This document shows, in pieces, positions 8,726-16,548 of a DNA stretch of 64,000 bases. Each line of letters starts with the position of its first letter. Within the stretch, counting starts at the first letter, position 1. A model generated the notes under the pieces. It did no database searches. It had not been told where the DNA came from and saw nothing but the letters and a program-made list of their open reading frames with translations. The translations under genes and the position numbers were made by a program. This DNA is from Leptospiraceae bacterium (GTDB lineage: Bacteria; Spirochaetota; Leptospiria; Leptospirales; Leptospiraceae): contig JACKPA010000020.1 in NCBI GenBank assembly GCA_024233865.1, forward strand, positions 18,104-82,103. The letters run 5' to 3'.

Positions 8726-9712
8726 ATGAAACAGTTTTATAAAATTTTGGTATTCTTGCTATTTCACATTTCCATAAGCATAATAGCAGATGTATACTCC
8801 CTTAGATGGAAGGAAGTGGAAGGGAATAATGGCTATCAAGTGCAAGTTAAAAACAAAGAAGACAAAATATTTATGAGTCGTGATGTTGATACCAATAAAA
8901 TCGATCTGGACATTCCTGCAGGAGATTACTTATACCGTATTTCCACTCTCAATAAATTCCACAAACCTTCCAAATGGTCAGATTGGGAGCCATTATCAGA
9001 AAGTGTTACGGATTTCAAATATATTTATTCTTTGGAATGGGATACTATTCAAGGAAGTCATGGCTATAGAATTGAAATCCAAGATGCTTCAGGTAAGATT
9101 GTAAGAGAAGAAAAAGTAAATGGCAATCAAACAGATATAAAATTACCAGTTGGAAAGTATAAATACAGAATTTCAGCTTTAAACAAATTTGAAAAACCTT
9201 CTAATTGGTCTGAATGGGAAACCTTTTCTAATTTGCAAGAAACAACCTTAGCCCAAAAAGATTATGGTTGGAAGTTGTATGTTCCCGGGTATCCACAGAT
9301 AAAAAATCATCAAATTGTAAAAGGAAACCTAATAATTGCTTGGTTTTTATTGCTTGCAGTTGCTGATTACAAAGAATGGAGGGCTGGTAATCAATTGGCA
9401 TCTAATCCACTTAATGATCCAAATTATTTAACGGCTTTGGCTTTGGCTGGTTCTCCGGAATTAAGCATTTATTTGAGAGAAAATAGAGCACAAGACAAAA
9501 GAGAATACAACTCCCACCAACAAAACCAAAGTTATATTGCTGCAATTGCTTTGCTTTCTTATTCTTACTATATATGGGATGCAAAAAAGGGAAATGCTGT
9601 AAAAGTGTCATTTAAGCTAAACTCAGATCGCTTGAGTAGAATTCAAACTACCGGATTTCCTAACCCTTTGCACAATCCCTATTTTGAGTTCTCTTTTTTG
9701 TTGGATTTTTAG
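8726..9712 (+). CDS. exported protein with two beta-sandwich repeats and membrane C-terminus
   Basis: A 328-residue protein that begins 6 bases after the FecR gene and completes a three-gene operon. Residues 1-21 are a signal peptide. Two near-identical repeats of about 75 residues follow (YSLRWKEVEGNNGYQVQV and YSLEWDTIQGSHGYRIEI, each ending KFxKPSxWSxWE). They resemble the tandem units of the preceding protein. The C-terminal half has hydrophobic stretches (NLIIAWFLLLAVADY, SYIAAIALLSYSYYIW) and ends in ..EFSFLLDF. A terminal Phe is common in outer-membrane proteins but not proof. Function unknown; an envelope protein working with the FecR partner is the best inference. Confidence 0.75.
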   Translation: MKQFYKILVFLLFHISISIIADVYSLRWKEVEGNNGYQVQVKNKEDKIFMSRDVDTNKIDLDIPAGDYLYRISTLNKFHKPSKWSDWEPLSESVTDFKYIYSLEWDTIQGSHGYRIEIQDASGKIVREEKVNGNQTDIKLPVGKYKYRISALNKFEKPSNWSEWETFSNLQETTLAQKDYGWKLYVPGYPQIKNHQIVKGNLIIAWFLLLAVADYKEWRAGNQLASNPLNDPNYLTALALAGSPELSIYLRENRAQDKREYNSHQQNQSYIAAIALLSYSYYIWDAKKGNAVKVSFKLNSDRLSRIQTTGFPNPLHNPYFEFSFLLDF

Positions 9713-9750
9713 CATTTTACTTTCAAAAACTATGGTCTAATATATATACC

Positions 9751-9784
9751 ATAATTAGAGTGATTTATAGGATTCACATGATAG
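9751..9784 (+). repeat. short dispersed repeat (ATTAGAGTGATTT type), copy 1
   Basis: A 33-base stretch close to that at 24581-24613: both share ATTAGAGTGATTT followed by GATT.ACATGATT. It lies in the gap after the beta-sandwich gene. Meaning unknown. Confidence 0.4.
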
Positions 9785-9789
9785 AAAAT

Positions 9790-9870
9790 CCCCCAAATTA
9801 AGTTTTTACTTTTGTCACCCCCGTAAACGGGGGTTTTTGAGAACAAAAGTGAACTTAAGTTACTGTGGGG
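9790..9870 (+). repeat. 81-base imperfect palindrome with GC-rich tip
   Basis: Outer arms CCCC/GGGG and TTAAGTT/AACTTAA, middle arms ACTTTTGT (9808-9815) and ACAAAAGT (9843-9850), inner stem CCCCCG/CGGGGG (9818-9823, 9828-9833). The outer palindrome spans the intergenic gap and ends just before the ribosome binding site of the DUF1554 gene. Confidence 0.6.
9818..9838 (+). terminator. rho-independent terminator after the cyclase-FecR operon
   Basis: Perfect 6-bp stem CCCCCG/CGGGGG with a TAAA loop followed by five T residues, 106 bases after the stop of the gene ending at 9712. It forms the tip of the larger palindrome at 9790-9870. Confidence 0.7.
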
Positions 9871-9887
9871 AAGCTAGGAGAAAACCA

Positions 9888-10547
9888 ATGAAACTTTTTG
9901 TTATATTAATGTTATTATTGTTCCTTTCCTGCTCTAAACCTTTTCCGCAAGGGAGTGTTTATGATTTTATGGTTTTTGCTTTGGCTTCACAGAATACTAC
10001 TACAACTACCGAACCGACTCCCACGGACCCAACTCCGCCTACAACAGAAACTCCAATTACTACCCCAGTAACTCCTACCCCGGTTGTCACCGATAAATAC
10101 ATATTTGTAACTACAAACCCTCATGATGGTAACTTTGGAGGTATATCTGGAGCTGATGCATTTTGTGGAACCGAAAAACCAGCATCTATTCCGGCAGGAA
10201 CTTACAAAGCGATGCTTGCCGCTTCCGGAGTAAGAGACGCTATTGGACAAATTGACTGGGTTTTTCAACCAAGTACAACATACATAAACGAGGTAGGTAG
10301 TACGGTTTTTACTACGGATGCAAATGGTATTTTTACTTTTGGTACTTTAAGTGCAACTTTTGGCACAGGTAGCTGGTGGACAGGCTTAAACGCTGATTGG
10401 ACAGCTGGGGATAATTGTGTTAGTTGGACTGATAATATTGTAGACATAGGTAATTACGGAACCAGCTCAACTAATTCACTTTCAGTGTATCAGAATTTTA
10501 GATTCTGTGATGATCTAACTACTTACCTCGTTTGTGTCCAGCAGTAG
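9888..10547 (+). CDS. DUF1554-type lipoprotein (leptospiral surface lipoprotein family)
   Basis: A 219-residue lipoprotein. The ATG at 9888 is chosen because AGGAG lies 8 bases before it and the signal MKLFVILMLLLFLSC begins there; a longer frame from 9837 would start inside the palindrome. The lipobox is LFLSC. Residues about 37-65 are a Pro/Thr-rich linker, then the C-terminal domain (about 70-219) has the DUF1554 pattern: IFVTTNPHDGNFGGISGADA, FCGTE, GSWWTGLNADW, DNCVSWTD and a final FRFCDDLTTYLVCVQQ with paired cysteines. This family is largely known from Leptospira lipoproteins and has a C-type-lectin-like look. The exact surface role is not known. Confidence 0.88.
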   Translation: MKLFVILMLLLFLSCSKPFPQGSVYDFMVFALASQNTTTTTEPTPTDPTPPTTETPITTPVTPTPVVTDKYIFVTTNPHDGNFGGISGADAFCGTEKPASIPAGTYKAMLAASGVRDAIGQIDWVFQPSTTYINEVGSTVFTTDANGIFTFGTLSATFGTGSWWTGLNADWTAGDNCVSWTDNIVDIGNYGTSSTNSLSVYQNFRFCDDLTTYLVCVQQ

Positions 10548-10594
10548 CAAATAATTCATTTACAAGATTTGATTGCAAGCTACGATTGAGAATC

Positions 10595-11112
10595 ATGGAA
10601 CGTTGCTTTAATACATCGGGACCGAATATTCTGAAAGAGCATTATACCTTAGACCGTAAGGAACTTATCCAAAAGGGTGTTGATCTTGTCCATAAAAGCT
10701 GGTATTTCACAACTTGGGCACCAAGGCAAACAGGAAAAAGCACCTATTTTCGGTTTCTCGCAAAAGAGTTGGAAAGAGAAGGCTACAAGGCAGTTCATAT
10801 CAACTTTGAAAATTATAAAAACGAAAAATTAGATTCTTTGTTGGTGTATCCAATATAATGGGTATTATCCAAGACAATGCAAGCCCGTTTAATATTGCTG
10901 ATGAGTTGGATGTTCCTTATTTCACAAACCAAAAAACCGCAGAACTTCTGGGACAACACGAAACAGAAACAGGACAATTGTTTGATAAAAAGGTAAAAGA
11001 CAAAATAAGCGAAATTACGGCAAACCAACCGGGACTTGTAAATGGATTTGCAAGACGTTTGGTAGAAATCAATCCAAACAAAGAGAAGATCGAGTCTTAT
11101 TTATTACGATGA
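10595..11112 (+). pseudogene. AAA-like ATPase (AAA_35/PD-(D/E)XK-associated type), internally deleted
   Basis: Two frames carry the ends of one protein. The first (10595-10858) starts ERCFNTSGPNILKEHYTLDR and holds Walker A APRQTGKST, ending early after HINFENYKNEK. The second, in another frame from about 10840 to 11112, reads VGVSNIMGIIQDNASPFNIA, then YFTNQKTAELLGQHETETGQ and ANQPGLVNGFARRLVEINPN, the C-terminal part of the same ATPase family. The segment with Walker B and sensor residues is missing at the junction, so this is a deletion plus frameshift and the gene is dead. The first frame overlaps the end of the DUF1554 gene in a longer form (from 10532), but the natural start is probably the ATG at 10595. 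Confidence 0.8.
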
Positions 11113-11130
11113 GAAGAAAGAATTCGGACT

Positions 11131-11808
11131 CTAAGATTCTATTATACCTGCTTTAAGGGCATACTTCACAACATCCGTCACCTTATGAAGGTTTAGCTTC
11201 CTCATAATGTTGGCTCTATGAACCTTAACCGTTCTGGGTGAAATCCACAGAGAATGTCCGATTTCATCATTACTCTTACCTTCTGCGATGAGTTTCACAA
11301 TTTCCCTTTCTCGATTTGTTAAAACATCAAAAGATTGAATGGTTTCTTCTCTGCTTGTTTTTTGCTCTCGTTTTTTTAGAATTTGAAAATCATTCACCAA
11401 ATGATTTGTAATCCTTGGGCTAAGGTAGACTTGATCCTTAAAAACGGCATCCACAGCTCGAATCAAATCATTGCCAGCATCATCTTTTAAAACGTATCCA
11501 TGTATACCGTATTTCAGCAATTGTTTTACATATTCCTCGTTGTCATGTCTAGATAAAACAATAATTTTCATACTTGGATAATATCGTCGTATTTTTCGAG
11601 CTACTTCGATTCCGGTCATAGTGGGCATAGATATATCTAGTATCACTAGTTCTGGTTTTAGTCTTTCAATTTCTTCCAGGGCTTCTTTTCCATCTCCAGA
11701 TTCTCCGATAATTTCACAATTTTTTTGGGATGTAAGTATGAGTTTTAATCCTTCCCGAAGAATTGCATGATCATCAGCAAGATATACTTTAATTTTTTCA
11801 TTTTTCAT
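11131..11808 (-). CDS. NarL/FixJ-family response regulator
   Basis: A 225-residue DNA-binding response regulator. The receiver domain (residues 5-125) has acidic DD near residues 11-12, the phospho-acceptor Asp in LVILDISMPT, a conserved Ser/Thr region (IIVLSRHD) and Lys in YVLKDDAG. The LuxR-type HTH (about 160-222) has LTNREREIVKLIAEGKS and ISPRTVKVHRANIMRKL. No histidine kinase is adjacent, so the cognate kinase is elsewhere. It converges with the dead AAA gene (18 bases apart) and diverges from MarR across a 349-base gap. Confidence 0.93.
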   Translation of the reverse strand: MKNEKIKVYLADDHAILREGLKLILTSQKNCEIIGESGDGKEALEEIERLKPELVILDISMPTMTGIEVARKIRRYYPSMKIIVLSRHDNEEYVKQLLKYGIHGYVLKDDAGNDLIRAVDAVFKDQVYLSPRITNHLVNDFQILKKREQKTSREETIQSFDVLTNREREIVKLIAEGKSNDEIGHSLWISPRTVKVHRANIMRKLNLHKVTDVVKYALKAGIIES

Positions 11809-11912
11809 TTTTTTGTAATATTAAATAATATATTATAAAAAGTGTCTTTTGTCGATTATTTTTTGATATAAAATGAGGTTTATTTCGGTTAGGCTCAATA
11901 GAGGTAATTAAA

Positions 11913-11978
11913 GGTAACTCAAAAGACTGCCATTGCGACGATCTTTTGAGTTACTGTTTGCTTAAGTAAGAAACATCC
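11913..11978 (+). repeat. dispersed hairpin repeat R2, copy A
   Basis: Perfect 13-bp stem GTAACTCAAAAGA (11914-11926) with TCTTTTGAGTTAC (11942-11954), 15-base loop, then a conserved tail ACTGTTTG..TTAAG..AAAC. The same unit recurs at 57853-57920, in another intergenic gap. Confidence 0.75.
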
Positions 11979-12113
11979 ATAATTTAGGAATATTTTTAAT
12001 ATTCTGAAAACAATAATATATATTTGAGGCTTTTTTTCTGAACTCAATGGTGGTATAATGGAAATGGATGCCAAAAATGATATGGGAAATAGATTGCAGA
12101 ATTGATGTTGACA

Positions 12114-12130
12114 AAATATAAAGTATATTT
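12114..12130 (+). promoter_or_regulatory. candidate MarR operator
   Basis: AAATATA-AAG-TATATTT is a perfect 7-bp inverted repeat just downstream of TTGACA (12108-12113) and 28 bases before the marR start. MarR proteins usually bind such sites over their own promoter. Inference from position. Confidence 0.45.
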
Positions 12131-12157
12131 AACTTGATGAATATTTAATAAAGTGAA

Positions 12158-12604
12158 ATGTTTATAGATAGAACAAATTTACTCAATACAATTTCCGATC
12201 AAATTCGGGAGTTTTACAGGCTGATTAAAAAGGAATCTAATAAAATGTTAGAGTCTGAGGGCATTACAAATGGCGAATTTCTGATGCTTAAGAGCGTTGA
12301 AACCGGTATTAGTGGAGTTTGTGATTTGGCAGAGGAACTTGGTGTAGCAGCGTCTTATATTACGTCTCTATCGGACAAAATGATAGCAAAAGGTTATATT
12401 GAAAGAAATAGACCCGAACACGATAGAAGAACAGTGGAAATCCGCCTCACAAAAGAAGGAGAAGTAAAATATTCTCTATTGAATTTAAAAATCCGTAAGA
12501 ATCTAGCCACAAGATTTGATACTCTTAGGGACGAAGAATTGGAGAATTTTCATAACTTACTGCAAAAAGCATTTAAAAGTGAAACAAAACCTGAGGAGGT
12601 TTAA
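12158..12604 (+). CDS. MarR-family transcriptional regulator
   Basis: A 148-residue winged-helix regulator. The HTH region lies at about residues 55-95 (CDLAEELGVAASYITSLSDK) and the wing has the MarR signature RPEHDRRTVEIRLTKEG. N- and C-terminal helices would form the dimer. It is immediately followed by an MFS exporter (no gap; the exporter's GAGGAGG ribosome site lies in the last marR codons). Probably it represses this pair and is released by a compound the pump exports; an inverted repeat upstream (12114-12130) fits autoregulation. Confidence 0.92.
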   Translation: MFIDRTNLLNTISDQIREFYRLIKKESNKMLESEGITNGEFLMLKSVETGISGVCDLAEELGVAASYITSLSDKMIAKGYIERNRPEHDRRTVEIRLTKEGEVKYSLLNLKIRKNLATRFDTLRDEELENFHNLLQKAFKSETKPEEV

Positions 12605-14149
12605 ATGCAACATCTTGATCTGATTGAAAAAAAAACGATTATGTTCACGGTTATGGCTGTTTTATTTTTTTCAGCTGTAAACCAAACTATAGTTGGGACT
12701 ACCTTGCCAACAATAGTTTCTTCTTTAGGTGGTATGGAATACTTTAATTGGGTTTTTACGATATTTATGCTTGCTTCCAGTATTTCTTCCATGCTTGCTG
12801 GCAAGCTATCAGATAACTATGGTCGAAAGCCATTTTTTTTAATAGGTATTGTTACCCTCATTTTTGCTTCTTTGTTATGTGGTTTTTCTCAGTCGATGTT
12901 GCAATTGATTGCTTTTAGGGGTTTTCAAGGTGTAGGAGCTGGTATAATCATTTCTTTGTCTTTTGCTTCTGTTGGCGACCTGTTTCATCCAAAAGAAAGA
13001 GGGAAGTGGCAGGGTTGGCTAACCTCAGTTTTTGGCTTAAGTAGTTTGATCGGACCAACAATGGGAGGCTATATTGTAGACCACTTTGATTGGCATTGGG
13101 TATTTTGGATATTTTTACCATTCGGATTGGTTGCATTTTTTGTTATGCTCAAATACTACCCAACAAAAGAGGAAGCTTCGGAAAAACTCCCGGTAGACTA
13201 TCCGGGAATTGTCACCTTTACCGCAGCGATTTCTTTTCTTCTGTATTATTTATCTATTTTAGGATTAGAGCCACCTTCTTTGAAGAGGGAAAGTATTCTC
13301 TTTTTTGGAGTCTTTTTGCTTACTTCACTTGTATTTTTAGAGCTAAAAGCTAAAGATCCGATTATTCCCCTAGCGCTATTCAAGAAAAATACGTTTTTGG
13401 TATCTAATATTGTTGGTTTTTTTCTTGGAATGGGTATGTTTGGAGTTGTTATCTATATTCCTTTTTTTATGCAAGGAGCCATGCAGGTTTCTGCAACCGA
13501 AAGCGGAATTGTTATGATGAGCATGACTTTGAGTTTGGTTTTTGCCAGTACAATTGGTGGAAATTTGATTAGCAAGACCGGAAAATACAAGTTGCTCGGT
13601 GCCGGAGGAATTTTGGTTATGGTTCTAGGCATGTTCTGGATGTCTAGGCTGCATATTGATTCGAGTTCCTGGGATACTGCCCTCCGAGTTATTTTATTTG
13701 GGTTGGGTTTGGGAGTGAGTTTTACTGTTTTTACGCTTTCCGTTCAATTTGAGGTGGATAAACACCAAATAGGAATAGCCGTTTCTTCTGCTCAATTGTT
13801 CCGGCAATTAGGGGGAACCGTTGGCGTATCACTCTTTGGTGGAATTTTTGGGACTTTAATGAACTCCCGAATCCAAAAACTATTCCAAACTATGGTTTCT
13901 TCTAATACTTCGGAAGTTGGTCGAAATCTTTTCCTTGATTCCAAGATTCTCTTAAACCATCATGCTTTACAAGAAATCACAAATGGTCTAACCGGTGGAT
14001 TGCTACAAAATGTTAGTAAAATTATACTAGCTTTGAGAAAAAATATGGGTGGAGTTTTGGATGATGTTTTTTTGATTTCTACAGGAATATTGGTTTTGGC
14101 GTTTATCATTTCGGTATTCCTTAGAGAAGTCAGCCTGGAAAACAATTAG
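12605..14149 (+). CDS. MFS drug exporter, DHA2 (EmrB/QacA) family
   Basis: A 514-residue inner-membrane transporter with about 14 helices, the DHA2 size. Motif A is GKLSDNYGRKP (about residues 62-72), followed by the family motif RGFQGVGAGIIIS. It probably exports hydrophobic or toxic compounds using the proton gradient. No membrane-fusion (EmrA-like) partner is adjacent, so it may act alone across the inner membrane. It is translationally coupled to marR. The next 99 bases hold a broken hydrolase start, probably once the third gene of the operon. Confidence 0.92.
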   Translation: MQHLDLIEKKTIMFTVMAVLFFSAVNQTIVGTTLPTIVSSLGGMEYFNWVFTIFMLASSISSMLAGKLSDNYGRKPFFLIGIVTLIFASLLCGFSQSMLQLIAFRGFQGVGAGIIISLSFASVGDLFHPKERGKWQGWLTSVFGLSSLIGPTMGGYIVDHFDWHWVFWIFLPFGLVAFFVMLKYYPTKEEASEKLPVDYPGIVTFTAAISFLLYYLSILGLEPPSLKRESILFFGVFLLTSLVFLELKAKDPIIPLALFKKNTFLVSNIVGFFLGMGMFGVVIYIPFFMQGAMQVSATESGIVMMSMTLSLVFASTIGGNLISKTGKYKLLGAGGILVMVLGMFWMSRLHIDSSSWDTALRVILFGLGLGVSFTVFTLSVQFEVDKHQIGIAVSSAQLFRQLGGTVGVSLFGGIFGTLMNSRIQKLFQTMVSSNTSEVGRNLFLDSKILLNHHALQEITNGLTGGLLQNVSKIILALRKNMGGVLDDVFLISTGILVLAFIISVFLREVSLENN

Positions 14150-14174
14150 TATACAATACAAAATAGGAGTGAAT

Positions 14175-14273
14175 ATGAACAAAATTTTAACGGAAACTAT
14201 ATCTCTTAGTGTAGCAGATGGGACTTCCATGTCTCTGTATGTTGCACGTCCCCATTCAAATGCAAAGCATTAG
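14175..14273 (+). pseudogene. N-terminal stub of a dienelactone-hydrolase-like gene
   Basis: GGAG precedes an ATG opening 32 codons (MNKILTETISLSVADGTSMS, then LYVARP) that look like the N-terminus of a dienelactone hydrolase family protein. The frame stops at 14271-14273, far short of the usual 220-250 residues. No nucleophile motif follows. It is the remnant of a third gene in the marR-MFS operon, cut by deletion. The family call rests on a short stretch, so it is moderate. Confidence 0.55.
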
Positions 14274-14379
14274 ATTCATTTCCATTTAAACAATTAGAAT
14301 TTTCAACTACAAAATCTTTATTTTTAATTTTATAAGATAACGTGAGTTCGGCATAAGGCGTAATATCATTAAAATAAGA
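14274..14379. other. deletion scar with unidentified reverse-frame fragment
   Basis: On the minus strand an open frame (ITPYAELTLSYKIKNKDFVV and onward) runs from about 14370 into the hydrolase stub without a start. It may be a fragment of a second, unrecognised gene joined by the deletion. Family unknown. Confidence 0.3.
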
Positions 14380-14401
14380 GGGTAAACACAGTGGTTTACC
14401 C
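14380..14401 (-). terminator. terminator of the sigma-methyltransferase operon
   Basis: GGGTAAAC (14380-14387) pairs with GTTTACCC (14394-14401), loop ACAGTG. Read on the minus strand it follows the methyltransferase stop by 20 bases and is followed by TCTTATTTTA. Confidence 0.6.
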
Positions 14402-14420
14402 CTACGCCCAGAAAAACTGC

Positions 14421-15083
14421 CTAAGGTGCGGTCTCTTCCGATTTCGCAAAAATCAGAAAAGACTGCTTGTTTAAAAAATTATGTTCATTCTTTAAAATAT
14501 AACCGGCATTTTCCATTTCTTTTACGATCGTCTCTTTGGGAGTATTGTGCTTAAAAATGTCCGTAAAGCTAAAAGTTCCCATGGGTTTATAATCGATTAT
14601 GGCTATTTTGCCATCTGGTTTTAGGTTTTGAGATAATTTTTTGAAATATTCGGTTCTATCTTTTAAGTGGTGGTAGACATTTCGGGTAAAAATCAAATCC
14701 AGCCCTGATTTCGGAAGCTTTGTTTCTTCAGTTGGCAACAAAATTGTTTGTATATTTTCGACCTTTTTTTCATTGGCTTCCTTTTGGATAAAATCCAAAA
14801 AATCCTTATTGATATCCACCGCATAAACCCTTCCGCTTGATCCCACTTGCTTTGCAAATAGGAGGGAGAAATATCCCCCTCCTGAACCCAAATCAGCAAC
14901 AATCATTCCAGACTCAAGGTTTAAGGCTTTTATAATTTCCTCCGGTTTGCTTTCCGCTTCTGCTGCCGTTTTGTTAAATCTTTTGGCTTTATAAGAAGCA
15001 GTACATTGAGTAAATAAAAAACTAAATACTAACATCATAAAAATGCCTTTGCGGAATTTAAGTTTTTTTAAAAAGAATGTCAT
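14421..15083 (-). CDS. exported class I SAM-dependent methyltransferase (lipoprotein-type signal)
   Basis: A 220-residue methyltransferase with motif I VADLGSGGGYFSLLFAK (about residues 57-73), an acidic VYAVDINKDF and a later FTRNVYHHLKDR. The N-terminus has a basic start, a hydrophobic stretch (MMLVFSFLFTQC) and a lipobox-like FLFTQC, so it appears to leave the cytoplasm, where SAM is not known to be available. Such signal-bearing methyltransferases recur in environmental bacteria; substrate is unknown. The second Met (residue 16) is an alternative start but would keep the signal. It overlaps the small membrane protein gene by 4 bases and is the last gene of an ECF sigma operon. Confidence 0.8.
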   Translation of the reverse strand: MTFFLKKLKFRKGIFMMLVFSFLFTQCTASYKAKRFNKTAAEAESKPEEIIKALNLESGMIVADLGSGGGYFSLLFAKQVGSSGRVYAVDINKDFLDFIQKEANEKKVENIQTILLPTEETKLPKSGLDLIFTRNVYHHLKDRTEYFKKLSQNLKPDGKIAIIDYKPMGTFSFTDIFKHNTPKETIVKEMENAGYILKNEHNFLNKQSFLIFAKSEETAP

Positions 15084-15391
15084 TGTTCACTTTCCTTAAT
15101 ATCTGTTTTTGGATATTGTTCCTGGATATTGTGGTGATTTTGGTTTTTGTAACAACCGTGTCTACCATTTTTATGATATCCCAAAGAGCCAACCAAAAGC
15201 CTCATCAAAACAACCAAACCCGTTGCTTGAAAATAGGTAACTTCTTGGGCATGAAATATTTGGGGCATAAGCCAATTCCATAAAAATTGAACAAAAACTC
15301 CGTATACTAAAGCAATAAACAGAGCTGCTGCTATTCCTACAATCCCTCTAACAACCATATAAAACGTATTGTACAAAAAATGACTTCTCAT
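15080..15391 (-). CDS. small membrane protein downstream of ECF sigma factor
   Basis: A 103-residue protein with two predicted helices: about residues 10-35 (YMVVRGIVGIAAALFIALVY) and 52-70. The core FVQFLWNWLMPQIF, then TYFQATGLVVLMRLLVGSLG matches a recurring pattern (LWNWLMPxxF..I/TYxQAxGLxxLxRLL) in small proteins often encoded next to ECF sigma factors. The C-terminus is His/Lys/Gln-rich (GYHKNGRHGCYKNQNHH) and could bind metal. AGGAG inside the sigma gene end serves as ribosome site; the genes are 1 base apart. It may be the sigma's membrane regulator. No biochemical role is established. Confidence 0.75.
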   Translation of the reverse strand: MRSHFLYNTFYMVVRGIVGIAAALFIALVYGVFVQFLWNWLMPQIFHAQEVTYFQATGLVVLMRLLVGSLGYHKNGRHGCYKNQNHHNIQEQYPKTDIKESEQ

Positions 15392-15392
15392 T

Positions 15393-15896
15393 TTAAAAAT
15401 TCTCCTCTTCTAATTGTTTGCGTAACTTTTTTAGTCCCCGGTGTTTTCTTGCCAAAAGAGTCCCAATAGGAATTTTCCATTCCCCCGAAAGATCGGAAAA
15501 ACTTCGCCCTTCTAATTCCGTAGCAACTATAACCTCTTTTTGGTCTGTTTCCAACGAATTTAGAAGAATCTCGAGCTTTTTGCTGAGTTGTCTTCTTTCT
15601 AATTCTTGCATTATGTTGTCCGAAAGTAAGCTTTTGTCTGTTTTATCCTGGGTAAAATTATCTAAGGAAAGTTCTGGCTTTCTTTTTCGGAAACTATCGG
15701 TGATTTTGTTTCGTAGTGCTTTGTAAATATAGGCTGATATATTTTCAATTGGAGAATCAAAATCCGGATTATCAAGGATTTTAAAAATAATATCCTGCAC
15801 AATATCCTCGGAATCTTGAAAATCCCCTACCCATTTTTGGACAAAATGAACCAACTTGGTTCTTTCTTTTTTATAAAACTCTTCTATTGTTTGCAT
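15393..15896 (-). CDS. ECF-type RNA polymerase sigma factor
   Basis: A 167-residue ECF sigma factor, the second in the window and only distantly like the one at 3398. Region 2 (about residues 10-70) includes SEDIVQDIIFKILDNP and AYIYKALRNKITDSFRKRK; region 4 (about 112-160) includes LNSLETDQKEVIVATELEG and IPIGTLLARKHRGLKKLRKQ. It heads an operon with the small membrane protein (1 base after) and the exported methyltransferase. It probably turns on its own operon in response to an envelope signal. No classical anti-sigma gene is present, so the small membrane protein is the candidate. Confidence 0.92.
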   Translation of the reverse strand: MQTIEEFYKKERTKLVHFVQKWVGDFQDSEDIVQDIIFKILDNPDFDSPIENISAYIYKALRNKITDSFRKRKPELSLDNFTQDKTDKSLLSDNIMQELERRQLSKKLEILLNSLETDQKEVIVATELEGRSFSDLSGEWKIPIGTLLARKHRGLKKLRKQLEEENF

Positions 15897-16045
15897 CGGT
15901 TTCTATTTTTGAAGACGCAACTACTTAGTTTTTATTGCATGAAGTTTAATTTTTTTTAAAAAAATAAAAGAATACCATAAAATGTAAAAAAATTTTAGAC
16001 TTGAAATCCATGGAATAATTGGAATAATTGAAAAAAAGGAATTTT

Positions 16046-16429
16046 ATGCTGACCCAAGAAGACGAACCTTGTAGAATCTCGCAGAGATTCTACAATTTAC
16101 CGGAAAACATAGCTGAGGACACTTGTGTATTGGATTTGGAAGGGGAATTAGACCTTTATTCATCGCGAAAAATCCAAGAATTTTTTGACTCTATTATTCA
16201 AAAAGGCTACCAAAAAATATGTGTTGATTTGAGTAAGGTAAGGTACATAGATTCCTCCGGTCTAGGTATATTTTTAAGAAATCATACCTATTTGGCTAAA
16301 TCCGGTGGATACATTCGGCTGATCGCTCCTTCAAAAGAAGTAAACGTTATTTTGGAGCTGACAAAGCTCCACAAGTTATTGCTTAAGTTTGATAGCGTAG
16401 AAAAGGCAATTAAGAGAGTTGTTTTTTAA
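16046..16429 (+). CDS. STAS-domain protein, anti-sigma factor antagonist
   Basis: A 127-residue single STAS domain. The ATG at 16046 is preferred over the upstream TTG (16028) because AAAGGA lies 6 bases before it. The phospho-acceptor region is DSSGLGIF (about residues 71-78), within VDLSKVRYIDSSGLGIFLRN, the pattern of SpoIIAA/RsbV proteins that bind an anti-sigma kinase when unphosphorylated. No partner kinase or sigma-B-type factor is next to it; the SpoIIE-type phosphatase at 49820 could dephosphorylate such a protein. The gene stands alone. Confidence 0.88.
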   Translation: MLTQEDEPCRISQRFYNLPENIAEDTCVLDLEGELDLYSSRKIQEFFDSIIQKGYQKICVDLSKVRYIDSSGLGIFLRNHTYLAKSGGYIRLIAPSKEVNVILELTKLHKLLLKFDSVEKAIKRVVF

Positions 16430-16548
16430 CATATTTTGTGGGAAGTCGATAACCCTTGGTTATCTTTGCCTCCCCTGTATTGCATTTACTTTCTGTTTTG
16501 TAACATCTCCGGTTTCAATGGATATATTATCCAATTTATCCTCTCAAA

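Larger units (their letters stand above)
11809..12157. other. 349-base intergenic region with hairpin repeat and MarR operator candidate
   Basis: Divergent promoter region between the NarL-type regulator and marR. It holds a dispersed hairpin (11913-11978) and a 17-base palindrome (12114-12130). A TTGACA lies at 12108-12113. No further gene is visible. Confidence 0.7.

Noticed and set aside
16439..16474. Inverted repeat GATAACC/GGTTATC after the STAS gene as a terminator
   Set aside because: The arms are short and imperfect outside the core and no T-run follows, so I did not list it.
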